Source: an uncultured Algibacter sp.
Lineage (GTDB): Bacteria; Bacteroidota; Bacteroidia; Flavobacteriales; Flavobacteriaceae
DNA length: 64,000 nt
Assembly: GCF_947487575.1 (NCBI RefSeq)
Contig: NZ_CANKXG010000007.1
Coordinates: 204,824-268,823 of the forward strand
Direction of reading: 5' to 3'
A model generated the notes under the pieces. The model was not told the DNA's origin, made no database searches, and saw only the letters and a list, made by a program, of their open reading frames with translations. The position numbers were made by a program, and so were the translations under genes. Shown piece by piece: positions 7,159-15,214 of the stretch. Position 1 is the first letter of the stretch, and every line of letters begins with the position of its first letter.

Positions 7159-7557
7159 ATGAAACATTTTTTAATATTTACATTTATACTATTAAATATA
7201 TTGTTTTTTAGTTGTCATACTTCGACGAATAAAAACGTTACTAATCTTTCTCCAGAAGAATTGAAACAAATCTTAATTAATAATGATTCTATACAGCTCG
7301 TTGATGTAAGAAAACCAACTGAATATGTTGCTGGACATATACCTAAGGCGATAAGCATCAATTATTTTTCTAATGATTTTGCAAAAAGCATAGGTAAGCT
7401 AAATAACAAAAAACCAGTTTATATTTATTGCCGCTCTGGTAAACGCAGTGGTAAAAGTGTTATTGAGTTTAAGAAAGCTGGCTTCACCAAAATTTACAAT
7501 TTAAAAGGTGGGATTTTAAATTGGCAATCAAAAGGTTTTGATATTCAAATTAAGTAA
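7159..7557 (+). CDS. Rhodanese-like lipoprotein
   Basis: 132 residues. The lipoprotein signal MKHFLIFTFILLNILFFSC puts the lipidated cysteine at residue 19. The rhodanese domain has LVDVRKPTEYVAGHIPKAISI, active-site CRSGKRSG (Cys91) and NLKGGILNW. It begins 19 bases after the cytoplasmic rhodanese, so they are probably cotranscribed and give one sulfurtransferase on each side of the membrane. Function of the exported copy is unknown. Confidence 0.86.
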   Translation: MKHFLIFTFILLNILFFSCHTSTNKNVTNLSPEELKQILINNDSIQLVDVRKPTEYVAGHIPKAISINYFSNDFAKSIGKLNNKKPVYIYCRSGKRSGKSVIEFKKAGFTKIYNLKGGILNWQSKGFDIQIK

Positions 7558-7965
7558 TAACAGTATCTATATTCTTTAAAATAATCCTAAAGATGTATCC
7601 TAATTAATTTATGCAATGCGATTCAGTATCATTTGTCTACATAGGGTTTTATGAAAAAATTAAGACAGAGTTTGACGAGAAAAATGGGCAAATAGTTAAT
7701 AAGTATGGGTCAAATAATATTTTCTAATTCATAGGGTTAAATACAATCTTATAATGTACATATAAGAGTAAGATATTGGTTGTTTTAATATAGCATCCTT
7801 TTTGCTTTTTTTGCACATTCAACTAGTTTTTTAAGTACTTCACCTTTTTTATTTTTAATAGATTACGAATTTTACTTATTTTGTTATAAAGATTGTCATT
7901 TTATTAACAAATTATTAATTTAATGGTTTCTTTATAAGATTTTACTAATTAATAGCATTTAAATA
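7558..7965. other. Intergenic stretch without recognisable gene
   Basis: About 410 AT-rich bases. Only tiny open frames occur (for example a 13-codon one near 7651), none with a recognisable product. No clear TAnnTTTG box or hairpin was found, although the promoter of the gene at 7966 should lie in its last 100 bases. Confidence 0.6.
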
Positions 7966-8235
7966 ATGGACAACGGTTTCATCATATTAGGAATTATTGC
8001 TCTTCTATTCTTGAGTATGTATGGGTTCTCATATCTTTCTGTAGCTAGAGAGAAAATGAGTCAAAAAAAAGAACAGCAAAAAGAGTTAGAAAAAGCAGGG
8101 TTAAGACGTCAAGCTCGTATTAAAAATCAAGAAATTATTGATGAAAGAGTAAGAAAGTTTAATCAAAGAAAAGAAGAAATACAACATGAATTAATGTTGT
8201 TAAATAAGATGAAAGAAAAGCAAAAAGTAAGTTAA
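7966..8235 (+). CDS. Small membrane-anchored coiled-coil protein, hypothetical
   Basis: 89 residues: one membrane segment (FIILGIIALLFLSMYGFSYL) followed by a charged helix rich in Lys, Glu and Arg from about residue 28 to the end, predicted coiled coil facing the cytoplasm. I do not recognise a family. It is monocistronic, closed by the bidirectional terminator at 8255-8292 shared with the tmRNA gene. Confidence 0.7.
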   Translation: MDNGFIILGIIALLFLSMYGFSYLSVAREKMSQKKEQQKELEKAGLRRQARIKNQEIIDERVRKFNQRKEEIQHELMLLNKMKEKQKVS

Positions 8236-8254
8236 TAAATTTGTTTTTCTTTAT

Positions 8255-8292
8255 AAAAAAAACCTGTAAGCTATAGCTTACAGGGTTTTTTT
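8255..8292. terminator. Bidirectional terminator between small membrane protein and tmRNA
   Basis: CCTGTAAGC and GCTTACAGG form a perfect palindrome (8263-8284) flanked by A-rich sequence on the left and seven T on the right, so it can end transcription from both sides. Confidence 0.9.
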
Positions 8293-8293
8293 G

Positions 8294-8685
8294 TGGAGTC
8301 GGAGAGAATCGAACTCTCGTCCAAACAAGTAACCAAAGAGCTTTCTACACGTTTATTCTATTCTTAGGTTTTCGATTATAAGCTGGTTACAGACAACCCA
8401 CTTATAACTTATCTTCTTTAGTTTCAAAAAGGCATCAAAGCGCTACCTAATCTATATTGACATTTACGATGCCTCAAAATGGAACGCCGTCAATCAAGGC
8501 TTTCCGGAGACATAAAGCTTGTACACCTTGTGTACCTAGGCTAATTCTACTATAATTCGAATTATGCAGCTAAAGCGTAGTTATTCTCGCCGTTTAAAAT
8601 TTGGTCTAGCCTTTAACGTGTTTCAATGCCATTACACGACGTGCTTACCGTTCAATTAATCTCGCTGTCAAAACCAGTCGACCCC
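8294..8685 (-). ncRNA. ssrA: Transfer-messenger RNA (tmRNA)
   Basis: Rescues stalled ribosomes. The 5' end GGGGTCGACTGGTTTTGACAG pairs in its first seven bases with CGACTCC near the 3' end, followed by discriminator A; the T-arm sequence GAGTTCGATTCTC is adjacent. The open frame at 8562-8591 encodes the tag GENNYALAA followed by TAA. Length of about 392 is typical. The 3' CCA is not encoded, so it must be added. The precursor appears to carry a long 5' leader, because the nearest good promoter box is at 8805-8812. Confidence 0.96.
8562..8591 (-). other. tmRNA proteolysis-tag reading frame
   Basis: GGC GAG AAT AAC TAC GCT TTA GCT GCA TAA encodes GENNYALAA. The LAA end is the usual signal recognised by ClpXP-type proteases. 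The resume codon is GGC, or possibly the AAC before it. Confidence 0.92.
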
Positions 8686-8707
8686 ATTATTAATAAAATA
8701 GTAATTT

Positions 8708-8802
8708 GGGCGTTACCCTAAAAAGGGTCAGGCTTTCGGTAGTCGCTTTTTTTGAGAAAAACAAAAAAGAGCTTCAACAATGCCTCAATCCTTAACGCGG
8801 GC
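8708..8802. repeat. Dispersed element with inverted ends, copy in the tmRNA leader
   Basis: GGGCGTTACCC and AGGGTCAGGCTTTC on one side and AATCCTTAACGCGGGC on the other match the ends of the copies at 12247-12352 and 32319-32416, but the middle is replaced by unrelated sequence. It lies between the predicted tmRNA promoter and the mature tmRNA 5' end, so it should be transcribed as leader. Confidence 0.82.
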
Positions 8803-8804
8803 AG

Positions 8805-8839
8805 CAAAGGTATCAAAAAACTTTGTTTACCACTTCAAA
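8805..8839 (-). promoter_or_regulatory. Predicted tmRNA promoter
   Basis: On the minus strand TACCTTTG (8812-8805) matches the -7 consensus, with TTTG at 8839-8836 as -33 at a slightly long spacing of 23. Transcription would start near 8798, leaving a leader of about 113 bases ahead of the mature tmRNA. Confidence 0.65.
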
Positions 8840-8900
8840 TCTATTACTTTTAGTCAAAATTTATACCAAAACATATTAGTGTCAGTTAAAAATTAACTTT

Positions 8901-10103
8901 ATGAAGTTTGCTATAATTAAAGAACGCAAAAACCCACCAGACCGTCGTGTGGTATTTTCACCATCAAAATTAACAGAAACAAAAGCACAATTTCCAGAAG
9001 CCACTTTTAAAGTAGAATCGTCTGATATTAGAGTATTTCCAGATGAACAATATAAAAACGCAGGATTTGAAGTAACACAAGATGTTTCAGACTGTAACGT
9101 AATGATAGGCGTAAAAGAAGTTCCAATTGATGCACTAATTCCAAACAAAAAATACTTTTTCTTTTCGCATACCATAAAAAAACAACCTTATAATCGTAAG
9201 CTATTAAAAGCCATTTTAGAGCAAAACATCGAGTTGTATGACCATGAAACTATAGTAAACGAAAAAGGATTCCGTTTAATAGGTTTCGGACGTTATGCGG
9301 GCATAGTGGGCGCATACAATGGATTCCGGGCATGGGGCTTAAAGTTTGATACATGGAATTTACCAAAAGCAGGCCCATTACCAAATCAAGCAGCACTTAT
9401 AGATGAATTGAATAACATCAAATTGCCAAACATAAAAATACTTTTAACAGGTAGCGGAAAAGTGTCAAACGGTTCTCAAGAAATGTTGGATGCCATGAAT
9501 ATTAAACATGTTACCGTTCAAGATTATTTAAACAAGACTTTTAACGAACCGGTTTATTGCAAAATAGACGTGCTAGATTATAATAAACGAAAAGACGGTA
9601 AGGTTATCAATAATGTAGATTTTTTCAATAACCCTCAAGATTACGATTCCAATTTTATGCGTTTCGCTAAAGTGACCGATTTTTTTATCGCAGGTCATTT
9701 TTATGGAGATGGTGCGCCTTATTTATATACTAGAGCTGATGTGAAATCGGTAGATTTTAATATTAAGGTAGTGGCCGATATAAGTTGCGATGTTGATGGC
9801 CCAGTAGCTACAACTCTAAAAGCTTCTACCATTGCTAATCCAATTTATGGCTACGACCCAGAAACCGAAAAAGAAATAGATTATAAAAACGATAAAGCCA
9901 TAACGGTTATGGCAGTCGATAATTTGCCTTGTGAATTACCCCAGGATGCAAGTGAAGGTTTTGGTGATATGTTTTTAAAATATGTAATTCCAGCTTTTTT
10001 TAATAATGATGAAAATGGCATTTTAGAAAGAGCAAGAATGACTGCCAATGGGAAGCTGACAGAAAAATTCTCGTATTTACAAGATTATGTAAATGGAAAC
10101 TAA
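8901..10103 (+). CDS. Saccharopine dehydrogenase-like NAD(P)-dependent oxidoreductase
   Basis: 400 residues with the alanine dehydrogenase/transhydrogenase type N-terminus (KFAIIKERKNPPDRRVVFSP, then VMIGVKEVPID and KKYFFFSHTIKKQPYN), a YDHETIV segment, and the nucleotide-binding LLTGSGKVSNGSQEML. The HTIKKQ and FGRYAGIVGAYNGFRAWG blocks are those of lysine-forming saccharopine dehydrogenases. In Bacteroidota such genes may act in lysine breakdown or another amino-acid oxidation; substrate not provable here. The SDR gene follows closely. Confidence 0.78.
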   Translation: MKFAIIKERKNPPDRRVVFSPSKLTETKAQFPEATFKVESSDIRVFPDEQYKNAGFEVTQDVSDCNVMIGVKEVPIDALIPNKKYFFFSHTIKKQPYNRKLLKAILEQNIELYDHETIVNEKGFRLIGFGRYAGIVGAYNGFRAWGLKFDTWNLPKAGPLPNQAALIDELNNIKLPNIKILLTGSGKVSNGSQEMLDAMNIKHVTVQDYLNKTFNEPVYCKIDVLDYNKRKDGKVINNVDFFNNPQDYDSNFMRFAKVTDFFIAGHFYGDGAPYLYTRADVKSVDFNIKVVADISCDVDGPVATTLKASTIANPIYGYDPETEKEIDYKNDKAITVMAVDNLPCELPQDASEGFGDMFLKYVIPAFFNNDENGILERARMTANGKLTEKFSYLQDYVNGN

Positions 10104-10142
10104 TATTTTTGTAATGAGTTTAACGTTAAAATTACTTTCATA

Positions 10143-10922
10143 ATTAAGACGGCATTAGTAACAGGCGCGGCTTCAGGATTAGGCTATGAGTTAACACTTT
10201 TATTAGCAAAAGATGCTTATAAATTAATACTAGTGGATGTTGATGCTGAAAATTTAGCAAAAACTAAAGCTGAATTAGAGAAAAACTTTAGCGTAGAAGT
10301 TATTGCTTTAGCTAAAGATTTAAGCCTCCCAAATATAGCCCAGGACATTATAGATGATATAGATAATACACAAATAGATGTATTAATAAACAATGCAGGG
10401 TTTGGTTTATTTGGCTCATTTGCAGAAACTGATTGGGAGCGCGAATCGGCCATGCTACATGTACATATTATAACTGCAACACATTTAACAAAATTGGTGT
10501 TAGATGGTATGATTAAGCGTGGTTCAGGGCAAATTTTAAATATGTCTTCTCTAGCGGCTTTCCAGCCTGGTCCGCTTATGTCGATTTATTACGCCTCAAA
10601 AGGTTACATGTTATCGTTTTCGGAGGCTATAGCAAATGAGCTTAAAGGTACTGGCGTAACGGTAACTGCTTTGTGTCCAGGGCCAACAAAGACAGCTTTT
10701 CAAGAAACCGTTTCTGAGAATACTTGCGATAATAAAATAAAATTCAACATGGCTTCGGCTAAAGAAGTTGCCCTTTACGGATATAAGGCTATGTTAAAGG
10801 GTAAAACGTATGCTATTCCTGGCGGATTTAATAAATTCTTGGCAACTATTCCAAGGTTTATTACTCGAAATGCGGCTACCTCTATTGTTAGAAAAATTCA
10901 ATTAAAAAACAGAGAAAATTAG
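10143..10922 (+). CDS. Short-chain dehydrogenase with a non-standard start codon
   Basis: A classical SDR: cofactor loop TALVTGAASGLG, NNAGFG, catalytic Ser in NMSSLAAF and YYASK with Tyr and Lys. The N-terminal strand and cofactor loop lie upstream of the first GTG (10233), so that start would give a dead protein. Upstream in frame there is no ATG, GTG or TTG back to the stop at 10101-10103; the best starts are ATT at 10143 or ATA at 10140, giving IKTALVTG, whereas homologues begin MKxALVTG. Either a rare start codon is used, as for infC, or the start was lost by mutation. Substrate unknown. Confidence 0.75.
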   Translation: MKTALVTGAASGLGYELTLLLAKDAYKLILVDVDAENLAKTKAELEKNFSVEVIALAKDLSLPNIAQDIIDDIDNTQIDVLINNAGFGLFGSFAETDWERESAMLHVHIITATHLTKLVLDGMIKRGSGQILNMSSLAAFQPGPLMSIYYASKGYMLSFSEAIANELKGTGVTVTALCPGPTKTAFQETVSENTCDNKIKFNMASAKEVALYGYKAMLKGKTYAIPGGFNKFLATIPRFITRNAATSIVRKIQLKNREN

Positions 10923-10973
10923 TTTTTTAACTTAGATATAGAAATTTGTTAAGTTTGAAATAAAATAAGTTTA

Positions 10974-11351
10974 GTGAAACCTGTTGACGAATATTTCATA
11001 AATCAAAAAGAGCCATATCAATCCATTATGCTTTATGTTAGAGATGTAATTTTACATTCCTTACCAGAAGTTGAAGAACGCTATAGTTACAAAATCCCGT
11101 TTTATAATATTGGCAAAAAGCCAATGATTTATTTAAATATTCTGAAAGGTAAGGATTATGTTGATATTGCTTTTGTTCAAGGCATTTTGCTTGAAAAAGA
11201 GTTTCCTGTTTTGAAAAATGATAATAAACGAAAGCAAGTGCGTTCTATTCAACTAAAAGAACTAGAAGATTTAGACCAAGAAAATTTCACAGCCTTATTA
11301 CACGCGGCGTCTAAATTATTAAAAGAAAGTAAAAGGGCTTGGTTTATATAA
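10974..11351 (+). CDS. DUF1801-family protein
   Basis: 125 residues from GTG 10974: KPVDEYFINQKEPYQSIMLYVRDVILHSLPEVEERYSYKIPFY, the pattern of the DUF1801/YdhG-like family (small alpha/beta proteins of unknown function), ending with VRSIQLKELEDL. It lies 51 bases after the SDR gene and ends tail to tail with kdsA, one base apart. No function can be given. Confidence 0.75.
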   Translation: MKPVDEYFINQKEPYQSIMLYVRDVILHSLPEVEERYSYKIPFYNIGKKPMIYLNILKGKDYVDIAFVQGILLEKEFPVLKNDNKRKQVRSIQLKELEDLDQENFTALLHAASKLLKESKRAWFI

Positions 11352-11352
11352 A

Positions 11353-12171
11353 TTATAGGCCATTTACTGTTTTCCTAATAGCTACTAAGTTTGTTAATAG
11401 TTTTTCCAAATTATTTAAATGTAACATATTAGCCCCGTCGCTTTTTGCGTTTGCTGGATCGAAATGTGTTTCTATAAACAGACCATCTACATGATTTACA
11501 ACGCCTGCTCTGGCTATGGTTTCAATCATATCTGGGCGTCCGCCTGTTACTCCTGCTGATTGATTTGGTTGTTGTAGGGAATGGGTAACATCTAACACGG
11601 TTGGTGCCATTTCTCGCATGGTTGGGATGCCTCTAAAATCTACAATCATGTCTTGGTAGCCAAACATGGTGCCTCTATCTGTAATCCACACTTTGTTGTT
11701 TCCGGCGTCTTTTACTTTTTGTACAGCGTGCTTCATGGCTTCTGGGCTCATGAATTGTCCTTTTTTTAGGTTGACAACTTTACCAGTTTTGGCTGCTGCT
11801 ACTACTAAATCGGTTTGGCGTACTAAAAATGCTGGTATTTGTAATACATCTACATATTGTGCTGCTTGATGTGCATCTGATACTTCGTGGATATCTGTCA
11901 CGGTTGGTACATCAAAAGTTTCGGATACTTTTCTAAGAATTTTTAAGGCTTTCTCGTTTCCTATTCCTGTAAAACTGTCTATTCTGCTACGGTTTGCTTT
12001 TTTAAAACTGCCTTTGAATATATATGGAATTTCTAATTTATTTGTTATAGAAATTACTTTTTCGGCAATGCGTAATGCCATGTCTTCGCCTTCGATGGCA
12101 CATGGTCCACATAATAGAAAAAAGTTATTGGAATTGGTGTGTTTTAGTTTTGGAACTTCAGTAAGGTTCAT
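11353..12171 (-). CDS. kdsA: 3-deoxy-8-phosphooctulonate (Kdo-8-phosphate) synthase
   Basis: Condenses arabinose 5-phosphate with phosphoenolpyruvate, the first dedicated step to Kdo for lipopolysaccharide. The 272 residues carry LLCGPCAIEGEDMA, YIFKGSFKKANRSR, PTVTDIHE, LQIPAFLVRQTDL, KKGQFMSPEAM and GGRPDMIETIARAG, all family hallmarks. Length is normal. Upstream on its strand is TAACTTTA, a weak match to the -7 box. The dispersed element at 12247-12352 separates it from the next gene. Confidence 0.96.
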   Translation of the reverse strand: MNLTEVPKLKHTNSNNFFLLCGPCAIEGEDMALRIAEKVISITNKLEIPYIFKGSFKKANRSRIDSFTGIGNEKALKILRKVSETFDVPTVTDIHEVSDAHQAAQYVDVLQIPAFLVRQTDLVVAAAKTGKVVNLKKGQFMSPEAMKHAVQKVKDAGNNKVWITDRGTMFGYQDMIVDFRGIPTMREMAPTVLDVTHSLQQPNQSAGVTGGRPDMIETIARAGVVNHVDGLFIETHFDPANAKSDGANMLHLNNLEKLLTNLVAIRKTVNGL

Positions 12172-12246
12172 TTGCTTAAAAATTTAAGCTGTAAAGTTAG
12201 CAAAATTGCTTTGAATTTGCTGAATTATAATTGGTTTTGGCGGATT

Positions 12247-12352
12247 TGCCCGCGTTAGGGATTGCAGAGGAAAGCCCACAGCCCGATTCCGATAGTTATC
12301 GGGAGAGGTGCGAGGACTTGTAACGGAAAGCCCGACCTTTTAGGGTAACGCT
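12247..12352. repeat. Dispersed element of about 105 bp with inverted ends
   Basis: Begins GCCCGCGTTAGGGATTGCAG and ends CGACCTTTTAGGGTAACGC; the outer GCGTTA and TAACGC are inverted. Internally it carries two GGAAAGCCC motifs, a GAGGTGCGAGGACTTGTAAC block and a small hairpin (CCGATAGTTATCGG). Nearly the same sequence occurs in opposite orientation at 32319-32416, and partial copies occur at 8708-8802 and 41618-41650. Confidence 0.9.
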
Positions 12353-12360
12353 CTAATATT

Positions 12361-12720
12361 TTAATATGTTTTATTTAGGCTATTTTTTATAATCCATAAT
12401 GCCATAATGAAGCTTGCGAAAACGAATAATCCGCCATACATCATAAGGTGTTTTATAGGACTTGAAAGGGATACAATTTGTAAGCTATCTGACAAAAAGG
12501 CTAGTATTAAATAGGATGAAATACAGACGAATGTTATGCCTAATGTGAAATTTAATTTTCGATTTGGCCTGATTATTTGCCATAAAAACGGAATGGCGAA
12601 GAATAAAATGGGGTATGCGGTAATACCTTCGCTTTGGTTAACTATAGTAAACCAATACGCTGAAACAGCAATAAAATAGAGGTGAGGGATGAGTTTTGTG
12701 AAACGAGAGATTAGGGACAT
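12361..12720 (-). CDS. Small four-helix membrane protein, hypothetical
   Basis: 119 residues with about four membrane segments (LIPHLYFIAVSAYWFTIV, YPILFFAIPFLWQII, FTLGITFVCISSYLILAFL, MMYGGLFVFASFIMALWII). No conserved catalytic motif is visible and I do not recognise a family. Divergent from typA, whose promoter lies in the 140-base gap between them. Confidence 0.7.
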   Translation of the reverse strand: MSLISRFTKLIPHLYFIAVSAYWFTIVNQSEGITAYPILFFAIPFLWQIIRPNRKLNFTLGITFVCISSYLILAFLSDSLQIVSLSSPIKHLMMYGGLFVFASFIMALWIIKNSLNKTY

Positions 12721-12830
12721 GTTACATGTTTTTTAATTCACTAGGTTGATAATTATATAAAAATAACGAAAACATGAGTTGAAAATTATAATAGCTAATA
12801 ATTATAACATATTTTTAACTAAATAACACG

Positions 12831-12838
12831 TACCTTTG
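12831..12838 (+). promoter_or_regulatory. -7 promoter box of typA
   Basis: TACCTTTG followed by CA matches the strong Bacteroidota -7 box, 26 bases before the typA ATG. The -33 region is T-rich but has no exact TTTG. Confidence 0.65.
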
Positions 12839-12863
12839 CACGCGCTTAAAATAAGGCACTATT

Positions 12864-14663
12864 ATGGCTAATATTAAAAACATTGCAATTATTGCACACG
12901 TAGATCACGGTAAAACTACTTTGGTTGATAAAATTATGTATCACTGTCAATTATTTCGTGAAAACGAAAACACAGGTGATTTAATTCTTGATAATAACGA
13001 TTTAGAACGTGAAAGAGGTATTACTATTACTTCTAAAAACGTTTCGGTGATTTATAAAGACACTAAAATTAATATTATTGATACACCAGGTCACGCCGAT
13101 TTTGGTGGTGAAGTTGAGCGTGTTTTAAACATGGCTGATGGTGTTTTATTATTAGTGGATGCCTTTGAAGGTCCCATGCCACAAACACGTTTTGTATTAC
13201 AAAAAGCGATTGATTTAGGTTTAAAGCCTTGTGTGGTTGTAAACAAAGTTGATAAAGAAAACTGTACACCTGATATTGTACATGAAAAAGTTTTTGACTT
13301 AATGTTTGAACTTGGTGCTGAGGAGTGGCAATTAGATTTTCCAACCGTTTATGGTTCTGCAAAGAACAATTGGATGAGCGATGATTGGCAAAATGAAACT
13401 GAAAATATTGAGCCATTGTTGGATATGGTAATTGAGCATATTCCTGAGCCTAAAATTGAGGAAGGAACTACACAAATGTTGATTACTTCTTTGGATTTTT
13501 CGTCTTTTACTGGTCGTATTGCAATTGGACGTTTAACTCGTGGAGAATTAAAAGTTGGTCAGAATATATCTTTAGTTAAAAGAGATAAAAGTATTGTGAA
13601 ATCTAAAATTAAAGAACTGCATATTTTTGAAGGCCTTGGTAGATTAAAAGTAGATGAGGTTCAAACTGGTGATATTTGCGCCATTGTAGGTTTAGAAGGT
13701 TTTGAAATTGGTGATACTGTTGCAGATTGGGAAACTCCTGAGGGTTTAAAGACTATCGCTATTGATGAGCCAACCATGAGTATGTTGTTTACAATTAACG
13801 ATTCGCCTTTCTTTGGTAAAGACGGAAAGTTTGTAACATCTAGACATATCAAAGACCGCTTAAATAAAGAACTTGAAAAGAATTTAGCACTTAGAGTTGA
13901 AGAAACTGATAGTGCAGATAAATTTATGGTTTTTGGCCGTGGCGTATTACACTTATCGGTTTTAATTGAAACCATGCGCCGTGAAGGTTACGAATTGCAA
14001 ATTGGTCAGCCACAAGTTATCATTAAAGAAATTGATGGTGTAAAGTGTGAGCCTGTTGAGGAAATGACTATTGATTTACCTGAAACAGTTTCTGGAAAAG
14101 CTATAGAAATGGTAACGATGCGTAAAGGTGAAATGCTAAGTATGGAAGCCAAAGGCGATAGAATGGTTTGTGAGTTTATTGTACCATCAAGAGGTATAAT
14201 AGGTTTGCGTAATCAATTGTTAACAGCTACAGCTGGTGAGGCAATTATGGCACATCGTTTTAAAGAATATCAACCTTTAAGAGGAGGTATTCCAGAAAGA
14301 CAGAATGGATCTTTAGTATCTATGGAAAAAGGTCAAGCAATTCCTTATTCTATTGATAAATTACAAGATAGAGGTAAATTTTTTGTTGACCCAGGTGAAG
14401 ATATTTATGAAGGACAAGTGATTGGTGAAAACTCTCGTGGTGATGATATGACGGTTAATGTAACTAAAACTAAAAAGTTGAGTAACGTACGTTCTTCTGG
14501 AGCCGATGATAAGGCCAAAATTGTTCCAGCAATTAAGTTTTCTTTAGAAGAAGCTTTAGAATATATTCAGAAAGATGAGTATGTTGAAGTGACACCAAAA
14601 TTTTTACGTTTACGTAAAATCTATTTAACAGAAGTAGATAGAAAGCGTAATAAATCAATATAA
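12864..14663 (+). CDS. typA: Translational GTPase TypA/BipA
   Basis: Ribosome-associated GTPase for assembly and stress or cold growth. The 599 residues show G1 [10 protein letters not shown] (11-20), RERGITI, DTPGHADF, NKVD and the BipA C-terminal landmarks EPVEEMTIDLPE, PSRGIIGLRNQ and GEDIYEGQVIGE. Full length. Own promoter at 12831. A terminator hairpin follows directly at 14690-14723. Confidence 0.97.
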   Translation: MANIKNIAIIAHVDHGKTTLVDKIMYHCQLFRENENTGDLILDNNDLERERGITITSKNVSVIYKDTKINIIDTPGHADFGGEVERVLNMADGVLLLVDAFEGPMPQTRFVLQKAIDLGLKPCVVVNKVDKENCTPDIVHEKVFDLMFELGAEEWQLDFPTVYGSAKNNWMSDDWQNETENIEPLLDMVIEHIPEPKIEEGTTQMLITSLDFSSFTGRIAIGRLTRGELKVGQNISLVKRDKSIVKSKIKELHIFEGLGRLKVDEVQTGDICAIVGLEGFEIGDTVADWETPEGLKTIAIDEPTMSMLFTINDSPFFGKDGKFVTSRHIKDRLNKELEKNLALRVEETDSADKFMVFGRGVLHLSVLIETMRREGYELQIGQPQVIIKEIDGVKCEPVEEMTIDLPETVSGKAIEMVTMRKGEMLSMEAKGDRMVCEFIVPSRGIIGLRNQLLTATAGEAIMAHRFKEYQPLRGGIPERQNGSLVSMEKGQAIPYSIDKLQDRGKFFVDPGEDIYEGQVIGENSRGDDMTVNVTKTKKLSNVRSSGADDKAKIVPAIKFSLEEALEYIQKDEYVEVTPKFLRLRKIYLTEVDRKRNKSI

Positions 14664-14689
14664 ATTTATTACATTAGTTCAAGATTTTT

Positions 14690-14723
14690 AAAAGAGAAAT
14701 TCTAAATAGAGTTTCTCTTTTTT
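14690..14723 (+). terminator. Terminator after typA
   Basis: AAAGAGAAA (14690-14699 region) pairs with TTTCTCTTT, followed by a T-run ending two bases before the ATG at 14725. The next gene's possible first ATG therefore lies directly against the terminator, which favours the second ATG at 14737 or read-through expression. Confidence 0.75.
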
Positions 14724-14736
14724 CATGACAGTAAAT

Positions 14737-14976
14737 ATGGAATTATTTGGGATTACTGGTACAGAATATATTGGCTATTTAGCATCATTAATGATACTTG
14801 TGTCTTTTACGATGAAAAATGTGAAAAAATTGCGTCTTGTAAATATGGCAGGATGTGTTTTATTTATAATTTATGGATTTTTAATGCCAACCATAAGAAT
14901 TGGATTGCCTATTATAATTGCAAATGCTGCAATTTTATTTGTTAATTTATACTACTTGTTCATTAAGCAAGAATAG
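14737..14976 (+). CDS. Small three-helix inner-membrane protein (YgjV-like)
   Basis: 79 residues from MELFGITG (83 if ATG 14725 is used). Three membrane segments: YIGYLASLMILVSFTM, LRLVNMAGCVLFIIYGFL, and IIIANAAILFVNLYYLF. Topology and the G-Y-x-A-S / N-x-x-G-C motifs resemble the small YgjV-type inner-membrane proteins, which have a SemiSWEET-like look. Transport role is unproven. It sits 28 bases ahead of the polysaccharide cassette beginning at 15005 and may be its first gene. Confidence 0.65.
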   Translation: MELFGITGTEYIGYLASLMILVSFTMKNVKKLRLVNMAGCVLFIIYGFLMPTIRIGLPIIIANAAILFVNLYYLFIKQE

Positions 14977-15004
14977 AGTTTATTATATTTACAAAAAAAT
15001 AATT

Positions 15005-15214
15005 ATGAATTTTCTTTATTTCGATCCAGCAATAGGAGCAATGATTGTTCAAGCAATAGTTGCAGCAGTAGCAGGAGTGCTATTGTTTTCTAAAAATTTA
15101 TTGTTTAAAATTAAACTGTTTTTAGGAATTGTAAAGACAACTGATAAAGACTTGTTTGATGATATTGATATTGAAAAGTCTGATATAGAAAACAAAAAGT
15201 CTAGTGACTCATAA
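15005..15214 (+). CDS. Small DPAIG-motif membrane protein, first gene of a glycan cassette
   Basis: 69 residues: MNFLYFDPAIGAMIVQ then one membrane helix (AIVAAVAGVLLFSKNLLF) and an acidic tail. The FDP-x-x-G start recalls a family of tiny proteins (often FDPGTGS) found beside NoeA-like methyltransferases in polysaccharide loci; this association is from memory. Start at ATG 15005 keeps the FDP motif at the N-terminus; an in-frame extension to 14918 overlaps the previous gene and was rejected. Its last 11 bases overlap the GTG start of the next gene. Function unknown. Confidence 0.7.
   Translation: MNFLYFDPAIGAMIVQAIVAAVAGVLLFSKNLLFKIKLFLGIVKTTDKDLFDDIDIEKSDIENKKSSDS

Noticed and set aside
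10233..10922. SDR starting at GTG 10233
   Set aside because: Drops the nucleotide-binding TGAASGLG loop that is plainly encoded upstream in the same frame.
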